Below are positions 1-9,161 of a stretch of 64,000 bases of DNA, one piece after another. How positions within the stretch are numbered: position 1 is the stretch's first letter; each line of letters starts with the position of its first letter. Source of the DNA: Microbacteriaceae bacterium (GTDB lineage: Bacteria; Actinomycetota; Actinomycetes; Actinomycetales; Microbacteriaceae); NCBI GenBank assembly GCA_019639055.1, contig JAHBSP010000004.1:87946-151945 (forward strand). The letters are read 5' to 3'. Both the position numbers and the translations under genes were made by a program. The notes under the pieces were generated by a model. It was not told the DNA's origin and did no database searches. It saw only the letters and a list, made by a program, of their open reading frames with translations.

Positions 1-596
1 AACACCATCTGCTTGGTAGCCTCAGACTTGATATCACCGACGTAAACGGTCAAGTGATATGAAGCTCCACCAGCTGGAACCTTGGGCTTATTGGTGTCCC
101 CGCAAGTGCTTGCGCTGCTGCGTGTGCGATCCCAAGTAGTAGCCGAAGTCTGAAGCGGAACTGATGGTTGCAAGATTCTCACATCATCAACAGGATCAAC
201 CTGGCAGTCGGTCGAAGTCCAGTAAGTTTCGCTACCGCTAGTAACAACAAGTTTCTGCTGTGTGGAACCAACGTTCAAAGTGCAGGGCAAGAACCCGCGG
301 TTAGTAATAGTCATAGAAAGTTCAGGTTGTTGCGAACTTGAATAACTTGACCTGTCGCTGACTGCCTCGATGAGAATATCCGCTGGAGCACAAGCCACCT
401 CTTCAGGTGGAGCCTCTGTGGATGTGCCGTTAGGGTCATCCGTGTTGTCAGGAACGATTGGAGTTTCTCCACCGGGCCGGAAGACAATCAAGAAAATGAT
501 TACCAGAACTGCGAGCAAAGCCACGCCAACCACTAAACGCCTACGCCAATAAACTTGCGAGGACTGTGGGCCAACCGGATTCAGAAAGCTCGACAT
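1..596 (-). CDS. Hypothetical single-pass membrane protein with extracellular domain (partial)
   Basis: An open frame starts at the ATG at 594-596 and runs off the left edge without a stop (198 codons visible), so the C-terminus is missing. It begins MSSFLNPVGPQ, followed by an arginine cluster, one hydrophobic segment at about residues 21-40 (positive-inside suggests an outside C-terminus), an acidic Pro/Thr/Asp linker, and a Ser/Thr-rich domain with four cysteines that looks like a secreted beta-sandwich. It starts 12 bp after the argA stop on the same strand, so it is probably the distal gene of the clpC-argA transcript. I do not recognise a named family; function unknown. Confidence 0.8.
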   Translation of the reverse strand, partial: MSSFLNPVGPQSSQVYWRRRLVVGVALLAVLVIIFLIVFRPGGETPIVPDNTDDPNGTSTEAPPEEVACAPADILIEAVSDRSSYSSSQQPELSMTITNRGFLPCTLNVGSTQQKLVVTSGSETYWTSTDCQVDPVDDVRILQPSVPLQTSATTWDRTRSSASTCGDTNKPKVPAGGASYHLTVYVGDIKSEATKQMV

Positions 597-608
597 GGCA
601 AAAGATTA

Positions 609-1118
609 CTATGCAAGAACCTTGAGCATACGACTATTTCCTAGAGTGTTCTGTTTTACTCTGGCTAAGTCCAGGAACTCCGCAACACCGTCATCTGGGG
701 ACCGAACAATCTCTGCATACACTTCTGGAGGCACAAGATCCTCATCGGCCGTGTGAAAATCGGCTGCCCTGAAAAATTCAACCTCAAAAGTTAAGCAAAA
801 GAGGCGCCTAAGTCCCAAATCCTTGGCCCGCTCTTCAAGCGCCTTGAGTAGTTCCTTACCCGCGCCTGTGCCTTTAAAATCAGGATGCACAGCAAGGGTT
901 CGTACTTCACCCAAATCTTCCCAAAATACGTGGAGAGCACCGAAGCCTACGGGCTCATCGGTTTCGTTATCGACCGCTATTAGGAACTCTTGAATAGCTT
1001 CATAGAGCTGAACCAACTCTTTACCGAGCAGAATACGTGACTCCACCAGCGGCTCCATGACGGAGCGCATCCAGGGAACATCCTTTGTCCTTGCTGGACG
1101 AACCCTATACTTGCTCAT
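609..1118 (-). CDS. argA: Amino-acid N-acetyltransferase (short N-acetylglutamate synthase)
   Basis: 169-residue GNAT protein. It aligns by eye over its whole length with the short actinobacterial ArgA (M. tuberculosis Rv2747 type): an LYEAIQEF block, GFGALHVFWEDLGEVRTLAV leading into the acetyl-CoA loop GTGAGKELL, LTFEVEFF, VAEFLDL and the C-terminal NTLGNSRML. These enzymes acetylate glutamate with acetyl-CoA as the first step of arginine synthesis and lack the kinase-like domain of E. coli ArgA. Its start lies inside clpC (14 bp overlap), so translation is probably coupled to clpC. Confidence 0.88.
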   Translation of the reverse strand: MSKYRVRPARTKDVPWMRSVMEPLVESRILLGKELVQLYEAIQEFLIAVDNETDEPVGFGALHVFWEDLGEVRTLAVHPDFKGTGAGKELLKALEERAKDLGLRRLFCLTFEVEFFRAADFHTADEDLVPPEVYAEIVRSPDDGVAEFLDLARVKQNTLGNSRMLKVLA

Positions 1119-3594
1119 CGGCTTCTACTGCAACCGATTCGAAGCCTTGGCGAATTTCAGATGCAAAAGTAAATTCGTCATTCACGTAGTCAACCTTGAT
1201 GAAGCTACCTGCACGCACAGTGCCGTCAAGAATCTGCTCAGAAAGCGGATCCTCAATCCACTGCTGCATCGCACGACGTAGCGGTCTTGCACCCATCGAC
1301 TGATCCCAGCCAAGTTCAAGTAGGCGAACCTTAGCGGCATCACTCAACTCGATTGACATATCGCGGTCAAGCAGACGGTCACGCAAGCGCTTCACAAAGA
1401 GGTCCACGATCTGCAACAGTTCGTCGCGAGAGAGCGCAGGGAAGACGATAGTGTCATCGATACGGTTCAGGAACTCAGGGCGGAAGTGCTTCTTCAATTC
1501 TTCGTTAACCTTCGCCTTCATCCGGTCATAACCGATGTTCGAGTCACCGTCTAGCTGGAAACCTACCGGTCCACCAGCAATCTCACGTGAACCAAGGTTG
1601 GTGGTCATAATGATAACCGTGTTCTTGAAGTCCACGACTCGACCTTGGCTGTCAGTGAGACGTCCCTCCTCCAAAATCTGCAACAGCGAGTTGAAGATAT
1701 CTGGGTGAGCTTTCTCAACCTCGTCAAATAGGAGCACAGAGAATGGTTTGCGACGCACCTTCTCGGTGAGCTGCCCGCCCTCTTCGTAACCCACGTATCC
1801 CGGAGGGGCACCGAAGAGTCTAGAAACTGCATACTTCTCGGAGTACTCGCTCATGTCAAGCGAAATAAGAGCACCCTCGTCATCAAATAGAAATTCTGCG
1901 AGCGCCTTAGCAAGCTCAGTCTTACCAACACCAGTTGGACCGGCAAAAATGAACGAACCGGATGGACGCTTCGGGTCCTTCAAACCAGCGCGGGTTCTGC
2001 GAATGGTCTTGGCAAGGGCATTGATTGCCTGATCCTGCCCGATAACGCGCTGATGAAGTGCCTGCTCCATGAACATGAGCTTGGCGGTTTCTTCCTCAGT
2101 AAGCTTGAAAACAGGGATGCCTGTTGCCTGGCTCAAAACCTCGGCAATGAGCCCGGCGTCGACAGTTCCGGTTGCTTTGACATCACCAGAGCGCCACTCC
2201 TTCTCTTTGACTAGGCGCTCAGCGAGTAGCTTCTTCTCCTGATCACGCAGGGAAGCGGCCTTCTCAAAGTCTTGCGCTTCAATCGCGGTCTCTTTCTTCA
2301 TCCGCGCTTCAGCAATTTTTTCGTCAAATTCACGAAGCTCTGGCGGTGCAGAAAGGATTGATAGGCGCATCCTGGCACCAGCCTCATCGATCAGGTCAAT
2401 TGCCTTATCGGGTAGCTGGCGGTCACTAACATAACGGTCAGCCATTTTGGCTGCGGCAACGATCGCATCGTCGGTGATAGAAACTTTGTGGTGTGCTTCG
2501 TAGCGGTCACGAAGTCCCTTCAAAATATTGATGGTGTGTGGTACCGAAGGCTCGGCAACGTGAATTGACTGGAACCTGCGCTCAAGTGCAGCATCCTTCT
2601 CAAAGTGCTTACGGTACTCATCAAGAGTTGTGGCACCGATGGTCTGAAGTTCTCCACGAGCAAGCAACGGTTTCAGGATGTTGGCAGCGTCGATTGCGCC
2701 CTCTGCCGCTCCTGCACCAACCAGAGTGTGGATTTCATCGATAAAGGTGATGATGTCTCCGCGATTGCGGATCTCTTTAGTGACCTTCTTTAGGCGTTCC
2801 TCAAAGTCACCACGATAACGACTTCCTGCAATTAAGGAGCCGAGGTCAAGAGTGTAAACCTGCTTGTTCTTTAGCGTCTCTGGAACATCCCCGCGCACGA
2901 TTGCCTGCGCTAAGCCCTCAACCACAGCGGTCTTACCAACACCAGGCTCACCAATAAGCACAGGGTTGTTCTTGGTGCGACGGGAAAGAATCTGCATAAC
3001 ACGCTCGATTTCTTTCTCGCGACCGATAACAGGGTCAAGCTTGCCATCCTTGGCGGCGGCAGTAAGGTTGGTGCCATACTGGTCAAGTACTTGAGATCCG
3101 TGAGAATCAAAACGTGACTGAGGCTCTGGAGCGCCTGATGTTGTGGTCTCCTTACCTGCGAAACCGCTCAGTAACTGAATAACCTGCTGGCGCACACGGT
3201 TCAGATCTGCACCCAGTTTCACCAAAACCTGAGCTGCAACACCTTCTCCTTCACGAATTAGTCCGAGCAGGATGTGCTCAGTACCGATGTAGGTGTGGCC
3301 AAGCTGAAGGGATTCACGAAGAGTGAGCTCGAGAACCTTCTTTGCTCTAGGTGTGAAAGGAATGTGACCGGTTGGTGGTTGCTGACCAAGACCAATAATG
3401 TCTTGCACCTGGTCACGCACGGCCTCTAACGAAATATCTAGAGCTTCGAGAGCCTTAGCGGCCACTCCCTCGCCCTCGTGGATCAGCCCGAGCAGAATGT
3501 GCTCGGTTCCGATGTAGTTGTGGTTCAGTAGTTTGGCTTCTTCTTGCGCCAAAACAACTACGCGTCTAGCTCTATCTGTAAATCTCTCAAACAT
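1105..3594 (-). CDS. clpC: ATP-dependent Clp protease ATP-binding subunit ClpC
   Basis: 829 residues, the normal ClpC length. Order: two N-terminal Clp repeats (each with the [11 protein letters not shown] signature) to about residue 145; AAA-1 with Walker [14 protein letters not shown] and [12 protein letters not shown]; a UVR-type middle region at about 420-455; AAA-2 with [14 protein letters not shown] and [19 protein letters not shown]; and a C-terminal D2-small domain. ClpC unfolds substrates for ClpP in the cytosol. The start [12 protein letters not shown] is the canonical one. A 58-residue membrane protein and lysS lie upstream and argA overlaps downstream. No key residue appears lost. 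Confidence 0.97.
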   Translation of the reverse strand: MFERFTDRARRVVVLAQEEAKLLNHNYIGTEHILLGLIHEGEGVAAKALEALDISLEAVRDQVQDIIGLGQQPPTGHIPFTPRAKKVLELTLRESLQLGHTYIGTEHILLGLIREGEGVAAQVLVKLGADLNRVRQQVIQLLSGFAGKETTTSGAPEPQSRFDSHGSQVLDQYGTNLTAAAKDGKLDPVIGREKEIERVMQILSRRTKNNPVLIGEPGVGKTAVVEGLAQAIVRGDVPETLKNKQVYTLDLGSLIAGSRYRGDFEERLKKVTKEIRNRGDIITFIDEIHTLVGAGAAEGAIDAANILKPLLARGELQTIGATTLDEYRKHFEKDAALERRFQSIHVAEPSVPHTINILKGLRDRYEAHHKVSITDDAIVAAAKMADRYVSDRQLPDKAIDLIDEAGARMRLSILSAPPELREFDEKIAEARMKKETAIEAQDFEKAASLRDQEKKLLAERLVKEKEWRSGDVKATGTVDAGLIAEVLSQATGIPVFKLTEEETAKLMFMEQALHQRVIGQDQAINALAKTIRRTRAGLKDPKRPSGSFIFAGPTGVGKTELAKALAEFLFDDEGALISLDMSEYSEKYAVSRLFGAPPGYVGYEEGGQLTEKVRRKPFSVLLFDEVEKAHPDIFNSLLQILEEGRLTDSQGRVVDFKNTVIIMTTNLGSREIAGGPVGFQLDGDSNIGYDRMKAKVNEELKKHFRPEFLNRIDDTIVFPALSRDELLQIVDLFVKRLRDRLLDRDMSIELSDAAKVRLLELGWDQSMGARPLRRAMQQWIEDPLSEQILDGTVRAGSFIKVDYVNDEFTFASEIRQGFESVAVEADEQV

Positions 3595-3675
3595 TTGCTC
3601 ACTCCAAATAAGTTCAATTCGATGCTACTTATAAGAACGCGAGCTGTGGGCGGTGTTCGCCAAAGGCGTGAGAGC

Positions 3676-3852
3676 TTATTGTTGCTTGCTAGCCCTTTCG
3701 GCACGCATTTCCTGCTCCATTTTTTCGTAAACTTCCCGCTCTTTCTGGTCGGTGCGGTAAACACCGCGGAGAACCATCCAGAAAACGATACCGAGCACGG
3801 TGGTTGGGATTAGTGGCCACAGATAGGTCCAAATGTATTCCAGAATTTCCAT
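3676..3852 (-). CDS. Small single-pass membrane protein (58 aa)
   Basis: The ATG at 3850-3852 has a clear GGAGGT ribosome site a few bases upstream. The product starts MEILEYIWTYLWP, has one hydrophobic helix (about residues 10-29) and a charged Glu/Arg/Lys-rich cytoplasmic tail ending KQQ. It sits in the lysS-clpC gap on the same strand, about 50 bp after lysS and 81 bp before clpC. The ribosome site, the membrane-protein composition and the fit into the gap support it as real. No function can be assigned. Confidence 0.72.
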   Translation of the reverse strand: MEILEYIWTYLWPLIPTTVLGIVFWMVLRGVYRTDQKEREVYEKMEQEMRAERASKQQ

Positions 3853-3902
3853 AACTACCTCCGTGTATTAAATCTATCGACGTTTTATCGAAACCGGTCC
3901 GA

Positions 3903-5438
3903 TTATTTCACCAAGGGGAAAAGCACAGTCTCACGAATACCCAAGCCGGTGAGCGCCATAAGTAGTCGGTCAATTCCCATACCCATTCCACCAGCAGGTG
4001 GCATACCGTATTCGAGTGCTTTCAAGAAGTCCTCATCAAGGCGCATCGCCTCGAGGTCACCACGGGCTGCTTCTTTAGCCTGCTGCATGAAACGCTCGCG
4101 CTGGATGACCGGGTCAATCAATTCTGAATATGCGGTCGCAAGTTCAAAACCGCGCACATACAGGTCCCACTTCTCAACAACACCGGGGATGCTGCGGTGC
4201 GGGGCAGTTAGCGGGGATGTCTCTACCGGGAAATCGAGCACGAATGTGGGGCGGTGTAGTTCATCCTTCACAAAATGTTCCCAAAGCTCTTCCACCAGTT
4301 TCCCATGGGAAGGAAGCTTTACCTCGACCCCCACTTTTTCTGCCAGCTTGCTCAGGTCATCCACACTCGTTTCAGGGGTGATTTTCACACCGCTTGCATC
4401 ACTGAGTGAAGGGTACATGTGGATTCTGTCCCACTCGCCACCAAAGTCATACTCTGTACCATCTGCCCAGGTAACTTTTAGCGAACCGGTTGCGTCAAGA
4501 GCGGCATTCTGCACCAGCTCCTGGGTTAAATCTGCCATGCCCATGTAGTCGGTGTATGCCTCGTAGGCTTCGAGCATCGCGAACTCTGGTGAGTGGGTGG
4601 AGTCGGCTCCCTCATTGCGGAAGTTGCGGTTGATTTCAAACACTCGGTCGATGCCACCTACCACGGCACGCTTCAGGAACAGTTCCGGAGCGATGCGCAA
4701 AAAGAGTTCAGTATCGAAAGCATTGGAGTAAGTTGAGAACGGCCTAGCGGCAGCACCACCGTGGATAACTTGCAGCATCGGGGTTTCCACTTCGGTGTAA
4801 TTCCGACTCGCAAAAGTCTTCCGAAGGCTGGCATTTACCGCGGCACGAGTTTTTACCATCTCGCGAGCGCGCTCCCGCACAATCAGGTCAAGATAACGGT
4901 GACGCACCCGGAACTCTTCACCGAGTTCATTGTGCAGGTTAGGGAGCGCTCGAAGCGACTTGGAAGCCATTTGCCAACTCTTGGCGAAGATTGAGAGCTC
5001 ACCGCGCTTGGATGAAATCACTCGACCCTCAATAAATACAATGTCTCCGAGGTCGACCAGCTTCTTAAACTCGGCGAGAGCATCCTCGCCAACTTCAGCA
5101 ATTGAGAGCATTATTTGGATGCGCGTACCTTCACCAGACTGCAAAGCGGCAAATACCAGCTTGCCGGTGTCGCGGAAGTGCATCACACGACCTGCGATAC
5201 CAACAACATCCTCAGTTTCGGTGCCAGCCTCCAAATCGGGATATGCGCTTCGCACCTGAGAGATAGTGTGAGTGATTGGAAGGGTGAGGGCATATGGAGT
5301 GCCACCAGATTCGAGCATCTCTTCGCGCTTTTTCACGCGAACCAGCATCTGCTCTTCCAGCTCTGCTAGTTCTAGATCAGTTGGTTCGCTAGGGCTCACA
5401 GGGATTGTCGCATCCTCATTCTGGGCTTTTTCAGTCAT
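3903..5438 (-). CDS. lysS: Lysyl-tRNA synthetase (class II)
   Basis: 511 residues. An N-terminal OB-fold anticodon domain carries [19 protein letters not shown] and is followed by the class II catalytic core: RHRYLDLIV (motif 1 area), [20 protein letters not shown] (motif 2) and [15 protein letters not shown] (motif 3). It charges tRNA-Lys in the cytosol. The start overlaps the 3' end of panC by 8 bp, so the two are co-transcribed. The full catalytic set appears present. Confidence 0.97.
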   Translation of the reverse strand: MTEKAQNEDATIPVSPSEPTDLELAELEEQMLVRVKKREEMLESGGTPYALTLPITHTISQVRSAYPDLEAGTETEDVVGIAGRVMHFRDTGKLVFAALQSGEGTRIQIMLSIAEVGEDALAEFKKLVDLGDIVFIEGRVISSKRGELSIFAKSWQMASKSLRALPNLHNELGEEFRVRHRYLDLIVRERAREMVKTRAAVNASLRKTFASRNYTEVETPMLQVIHGGAAARPFSTYSNAFDTELFLRIAPELFLKRAVVGGIDRVFEINRNFRNEGADSTHSPEFAMLEAYEAYTDYMGMADLTQELVQNAALDATGSLKVTWADGTEYDFGGEWDRIHMYPSLSDASGVKITPETSVDDLSKLAEKVGVEVKLPSHGKLVEELWEHFVKDELHRPTFVLDFPVETSPLTAPHRSIPGVVEKWDLYVRGFELATAYSELIDPVIQRERFMQQAKEAARGDLEAMRLDEDFLKALEYGMPPAGGMGMGIDRLLMALTGLGIRETVLFPLVK

Positions 5439-6282
5439 CTGTAGTCAATTCAAAAAGTAGATTATCTATAAGTCGCACGGGGCCAACATTAGCTGCAACT
5501 ATTGCAAGAACCTTGCCATGGTAGTCACCGGAAACTTCCTGAAAAGTGTCTGGATCAACTAGCGCAAAGTAATCTAGTGCCACGCCTGCCTTATCTAGGA
5601 TACCGGTAGCGACAGCGAGTGCAGCATCTACACCGTCTTCTTTCGCAGCTACTTGAAGTGCTGCAGAGAGGGCGAGGGCATCTGCGCGGTTTTCTGGGTC
5701 AAGGAAGCGGTTCCGACTGGACATGGCCAGCCCGTCTGCTTCGCGCATAGTTGGCACAACAACAATTTCTAACGGGATGTTCAAATCGCGCACCATAGAC
5801 CGCACCAGAAATAGCTGCTGGGCATCCTTCTGGCCGAACGCTACATAATCTGGTTGCACGATATTGAATAGTTTGGCAACTACCGTGAGCATTCCAGCGA
5901 AGTGCCCTGGGCGGTGCAGACCTTCAAACGCGACGGGACCGGTTGAAGTAATCAGTACAGTTAATTCTCCCTCCGGGTAAATCTCTTCAGGCGAGGGCGC
6001 AAAAACTACGGTTGCTGCGGTGCCTGCGAGCGCATCCAAATCACTCTGGAGTGTATTCGGGTAGCGTTCAAAATCTTTAGGGTCGTTGAATTGGAGCGGG
6101 TTTACAAAAATTGAGACCACGATTTCGGAATTTTCGGGAATCTTTGCGGCGAGCGCATCCACCAGACTTAAATGTCCCGCGTGAAGGGCCCCCATCGTTG
6201 GTGCGAGCCCGATACTCTTCCCTGCTTTACGAGCTGTGGCCAGGTATTCCCTAAGTTCTGTAATCGTGTGAATCAGTTTCAT
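5431..6282 (-). CDS. panC: Pantothenate synthetase (pantoate--beta-alanine ligase)
   Basis: 283 residues, normal for PanC. The nucleotidyl-transferase signature [14 protein letters not shown] is near residue 29, followed by [36 protein letters not shown] and MSSRNRFL. It joins pantoate and beta-alanine with ATP in vitamin B5/CoA synthesis. It overlaps the upstream DUF3180 gene by 4 bp and lysS by 8 bp, so it lies mid-operon. No panB or panD lies in this window. Confidence 0.96.
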   Translation of the reverse strand: MKLIHTITELREYLATARKAGKSIGLAPTMGALHAGHLSLVDALAAKIPENSEIVVSIFVNPLQFNDPKDFERYPNTLQSDLDALAGTAATVVFAPSPEEIYPEGELTVLITSTGPVAFEGLHRPGHFAGMLTVVAKLFNIVQPDYVAFGQKDAQQLFLVRSMVRDLNIPLEIVVVPTMREADGLAMSSRNRFLDPENRADALALSAALQVAAKEDGVDAALAVATGILDKAGVALDYFALVDPDTFQEVSGDYHGKVLAIVAANVGPVRLIDNLLFELTTDD

Positions 6283-6806
6283 TGGTGTGCCTTTTTTGTG
6301 GCAACATCTGAAGGCCCAGTCTTAGGTGCCGTTCCTTTAACTGAGTCGGTTTCTTGATCCGGGTCAAAGTCATCCGGTGGCACAACACAGAACCATTCGG
6401 CAATCAACGAGCATGCGGTTAGTAGAGCCGAACCGATAATTGTGGAGATTGAACCCCAGAGGATTACGGTCGGGAAAACCGGCAGGGTAAAACCGAAAAT
6501 CAAAAGCCCTACTCCAAGACCTGCAAACAGAGCACCGGTGATCGCTCCAGCCCTGGCTGCAAAAGCTATTCGCACCGCCACAAAAGGGTTAACTTTCTTA
6601 GCGCCGGGCTTGCCGGAGGTTGCCCGTTTTATTGGCCAAGCCATATAGAGAATCAGTATCCCCAAGGCGCCGAGCACAATACCCATGCTGGCCGAGGGAG
6701 GCAGAATTGCGCGCCCGTTTGAAACCTGCAACCATTCAAAACCGATGGTTGCCACCACACCGAGCATAAAAGTAGCGAAAAGAGTTAGTGGATTGGATCT
6801 TTGCAC
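6279..6806 (-). CDS. DUF3180 family integral membrane protein
   Basis: 175 residues with four hydrophobic segments at roughly 9-27, 38-56, 82-106 and 112-136 and a polar, acidic C-terminal tail. The family is actinobacterial and typically sits directly downstream of folK, exactly as here (3 bp after the FolPBK fusion and overlapping panC by 4 bp). No biochemical role is established to my knowledge. The conserved location suggests a link to folate/pantothenate genes or simply operon retention. Confidence 0.85.
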   Translation of the reverse strand: MQRSNPLTLFATFMLGVVATIGFEWLQVSNGRAILPPSASMGIVLGALGILILYMAWPIKRATSGKPGAKKVNPFVAVRIAFAARAGAITGALFAGLGVGLLIFGFTLPVFPTVILWGSISTIIGSALLTACSLIAEWFCVVPPDDFDPDQETDSVKGTAPKTGPSDVATKKAHQ

Positions 6807-6809
6807 CAG

Positions 6810-8684
6810 CTAATCCCTCCTTGCGCTTTCTTCAGAACTCTCTTGCCCATCCCAGACTGCGATTTCATCGCTACCGGCGGTAAGTGCTGAGGCTAAATCT
6901 AGCACCGACTTCCCATCTAGGGTTGCTTCAGGATCTGCGCTCAACCAAGGGGCAAGCACAAAACTGCGCTCGAAAGCCCGTGGGTGAGGCACAATCAATT
7001 CCTCGGTATGGATGCGCTCATCTCCGTATTTAATAATGTCCAGATCCAAAGTTCGGTCTCCCCAGCGCTCCTCGCGCACGCGGCCTAGCTTGCGTTCGAT
7101 ATCCATCAGATTGGCAAGCAACTGCCCCGGTGAGAGTCTTGTCTCAACCAACCACACCCCGTTTAGGTAGCGAGGAGCGAACTGGCTCACCCCATCGAGT
7201 TTCACCGCTGCTGATTCAAAAATTTCGCTCCATTTGCGAATATTTGTAGCAGGGAGCGCATTCAAAAGCTCAGCAGCGCGTTCGATATTAGCGATGCGTG
7301 AGCCTAGAAAACCTGACAGGTTCGAGCCGAAAGCAACCACCACATCAGCGAGTGGCCTGCGGCTGGTTACAGTAACGGTGACGTCGCTGAACTCGCGACC
7401 AATTGGGGCGGTAGGTTTATGCACTGTTACTCTTGCAGAAATTACTCGATCGTCTTCGAGAATATCCTCACCAATTGCTCCTGCTAGGCGTTCAATAAGA
7501 TCAAACGGCTCGCCCTCAATGCGCTTAATCGCGGTTTCTGCCACATCAGCATAAGAGATGGTGTCGCTCAGATTGTCGGTGCGGGATGCTACCTGCAAAT
7601 CAATTTTCAGCAGAATATCAACAACGAAATCCTGCCCTTCGCGCTTCTCGAAATCAAAAACTCCGTGATAGCCAAAACCTTTAAGCCCGGTGAGGTGAAT
7701 CTCGTCCAGGGCGGTGCGACACACACCGAGACTGGTTCCAGCGCCAGAGCTGGTTGCGCTCAAAGAAGTTTCGGAAACACCACTGGCTAGTTCCTTTTGA
7801 ATCCTGAAAGCGATAGCTGTACCGGCCACATCGTGCACGCGCACTCCCCAAACGCCCTGTTCTGCAAAACGGAAAGAAAGCACTGCTGTTGCAAGGTCAC
7901 GTGCTGCGGAGTCTGGCGCACTCGCTGAGATTTGCACGGCATCCTGCGCCGCGGATATCTGCCCTTCTCCCCCACCAGAGAAAGCGTCGGCCACAATCTC
8001 TCCGATAAAGCGTTTCCTAGAAGCACCCAGAAGAATAGGCAGGCCGAGTTCGGCCAGCACCGGCAGCTCCCGCAAAATTTGCCAATTATGTTCGCCAAAT
8101 TTGGAGAACCCCAACCCTGGATCAATAATCAGTTGCTCTCGTTTACCGCCTGCAACAATAAAAGCGTCGATGCGGCCCTGCAGTTCATTGCGGACGTCGA
8201 TTGGCGCATCCTGATATTTGGCGGCATCATCCATCTGAGCGGAGTGCACCCGCCAGTGCGAAAGTATGTATTTGGTGCCGTGCTTTGCTACGGTTTCGAA
8301 CATCCTCGGATCAGCAAGTCCGCCAGATACGTCATTAATGTAGGCTGCACCGAGAGCGATAACTGCTTCTGCCGTTTCGTGATGCATCGTGTCAACACTT
8401 ACGCTAATACCCGCTGCGACTAGGGCTTCAACGACTCCGAGGATGCGCCGTTGCTCTTCTTCGACACTCACCTGCGGTGCACCGGGGCGCGTTGATTCCC
8501 CACCAACATCAATGATTGTGGCACCAGCCGCCACTAGGGAGAGTGCATGCTGGAGGGCAGTATCAGGGTCGAGGTATTTTCCGCCGTCACTAAAAGAGTT
8601 GGGAGTGATATTCAGTACCCCCATAATTTGCGGCTGCGCTACTAGCCCCCGATCAGGGTCGCCAGCAGTTTTACGGGCACTCAT
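6810..8684 (-). CDS. folP-folB-folK: Trifunctional folate protein: dihydropteroate synthase / dihydroneopterin aldolase / HPPK
   Basis: 624 residues. Residues about 15-290 are FolP (IMGVLNITPNSFSDGG, DVGGESTRPG, IIDPGLGFSK, GASRKRFIG). After a Ser/Gly/Thr linker, about 325-445 are FolB (LKGFGYHGVFDFEKREGQDF, VHKPTAPIG with its catalytic Lys). About 447-610 are FolK (AFGSNLSGFLGSR, RWGDRTLDLDII, VPHPRAFERSFVL). In related organisms these are usually three genes or folP plus folBK; here all three consecutive folate steps are on one chain. The ATG immediately follows the stop of the FolE-like gene (TAA-ATG), so translation is coupled. All three active-site sets look intact. Confidence 0.95.
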   Translation of the reverse strand: MSARKTAGDPDRGLVAQPQIMGVLNITPNSFSDGGKYLDPDTALQHALSLVAAGATIIDVGGESTRPGAPQVSVEEEQRRILGVVEALVAAGISVSVDTMHHETAEAVIALGAAYINDVSGGLADPRMFETVAKHGTKYILSHWRVHSAQMDDAAKYQDAPIDVRNELQGRIDAFIVAGGKREQLIIDPGLGFSKFGEHNWQILRELPVLAELGLPILLGASRKRFIGEIVADAFSGGGEGQISAAQDAVQISASAPDSAARDLATAVLSFRFAEQGVWGVRVHDVAGTAIAFRIQKELASGVSETSLSATSSGAGTSLGVCRTALDEIHLTGLKGFGYHGVFDFEKREGQDFVVDILLKIDLQVASRTDNLSDTISYADVAETAIKRIEGEPFDLIERLAGAIGEDILEDDRVISARVTVHKPTAPIGREFSDVTVTVTSRRPLADVVVAFGSNLSGFLGSRIANIERAAELLNALPATNIRKWSEIFESAAVKLDGVSQFAPRYLNGVWLVETRLSPGQLLANLMDIERKLGRVREERWGDRTLDLDIIKYGDERIHTEELIVPHPRAFERSFVLAPWLSADPEATLDGKSVLDLASALTAGSDEIAVWDGQESSEESARRD

Positions 8685-9140
8685 TTAGGCACCGCCTGCA
8701 AGGAGTAACATTGCGGAAAGCCGAGCAGAGTCATCCGCTAGCGATCCAGAAAATGTGACAGTTCGTAGCCGCGAATCTTTTGCAGAAGCTACCCGCGAAC
8801 TCAGACATTCGTGATGCGCATCAATCTGCACCAGCACACCCTTAGCACCTAGCGCACCGTTAATCGCAACCACCAAATCCTGGCCTAGTTGTTCCTGCAA
8901 TTGTGGGATGCTCGTAAGGGTTGCAACCGCGCGAGCAAATCCACCCAAGCCACAAATCACTTCCGCAGGTTCATAAGCAATGCTCACAGTTCCGGTAAAA
9001 GGGTCGCCATCATGAGCACAGGATGCACCAAAGGCAATCCCCGAAAGCGCGATTATTCCTTCACCCGGCTTGGCAAAGGTATCGCCAAATTCGGCTATGG
9101 CTGCTGCCACAATATCTGCATGAACGCTTGCCTGCACCAT
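8685..9140 (-). CDS. Divergent, N-terminally shortened GTP cyclohydrolase I (FolE)-like protein
   Basis: 151 residues where full FolE is about 190-220. It occupies the folE slot between ftsH and folP. By-eye alignment to FolE: CAHDGDPFTG matches CEHHLLPFYG; AYEP matches AYIP; the ICGLGGFAR helix matches VIGLSKLAR; QLQEQL matches QVQERL; DAHHECLSSR matches DAVHYCVKAR. Both Cys ligands and the HxC histidine appear kept, but the second His of CEHH is Asp and the Ser-Lys of GLSK is Gly-Gly. The N-terminal helices are missing. It may be a changed enzyme, a pterin-binding remnant or a decaying gene. FolE homology is inferred from motifs and position. Confidence 0.7.
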   Translation of the reverse strand: MVQASVHADIVAAAIAEFGDTFAKPGEGIIALSGIAFGASCAHDGDPFTGTVSIAYEPAEVICGLGGFARAVATLTSIPQLQEQLGQDLVVAINGALGAKGVLVQIDAHHECLSSRVASAKDSRLRTVTFSGSLADDSARLSAMLLLAGGA

Positions 9141-9161
9141 TGCTCTGGCTACCTAGTCCTA

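Noticed and set aside
3949..4548. Plus-strand 199-residue Ser-rich frame opposite lysS
   Set aside because: Antisense shadow of lysS with unnatural Ser/Thr composition.
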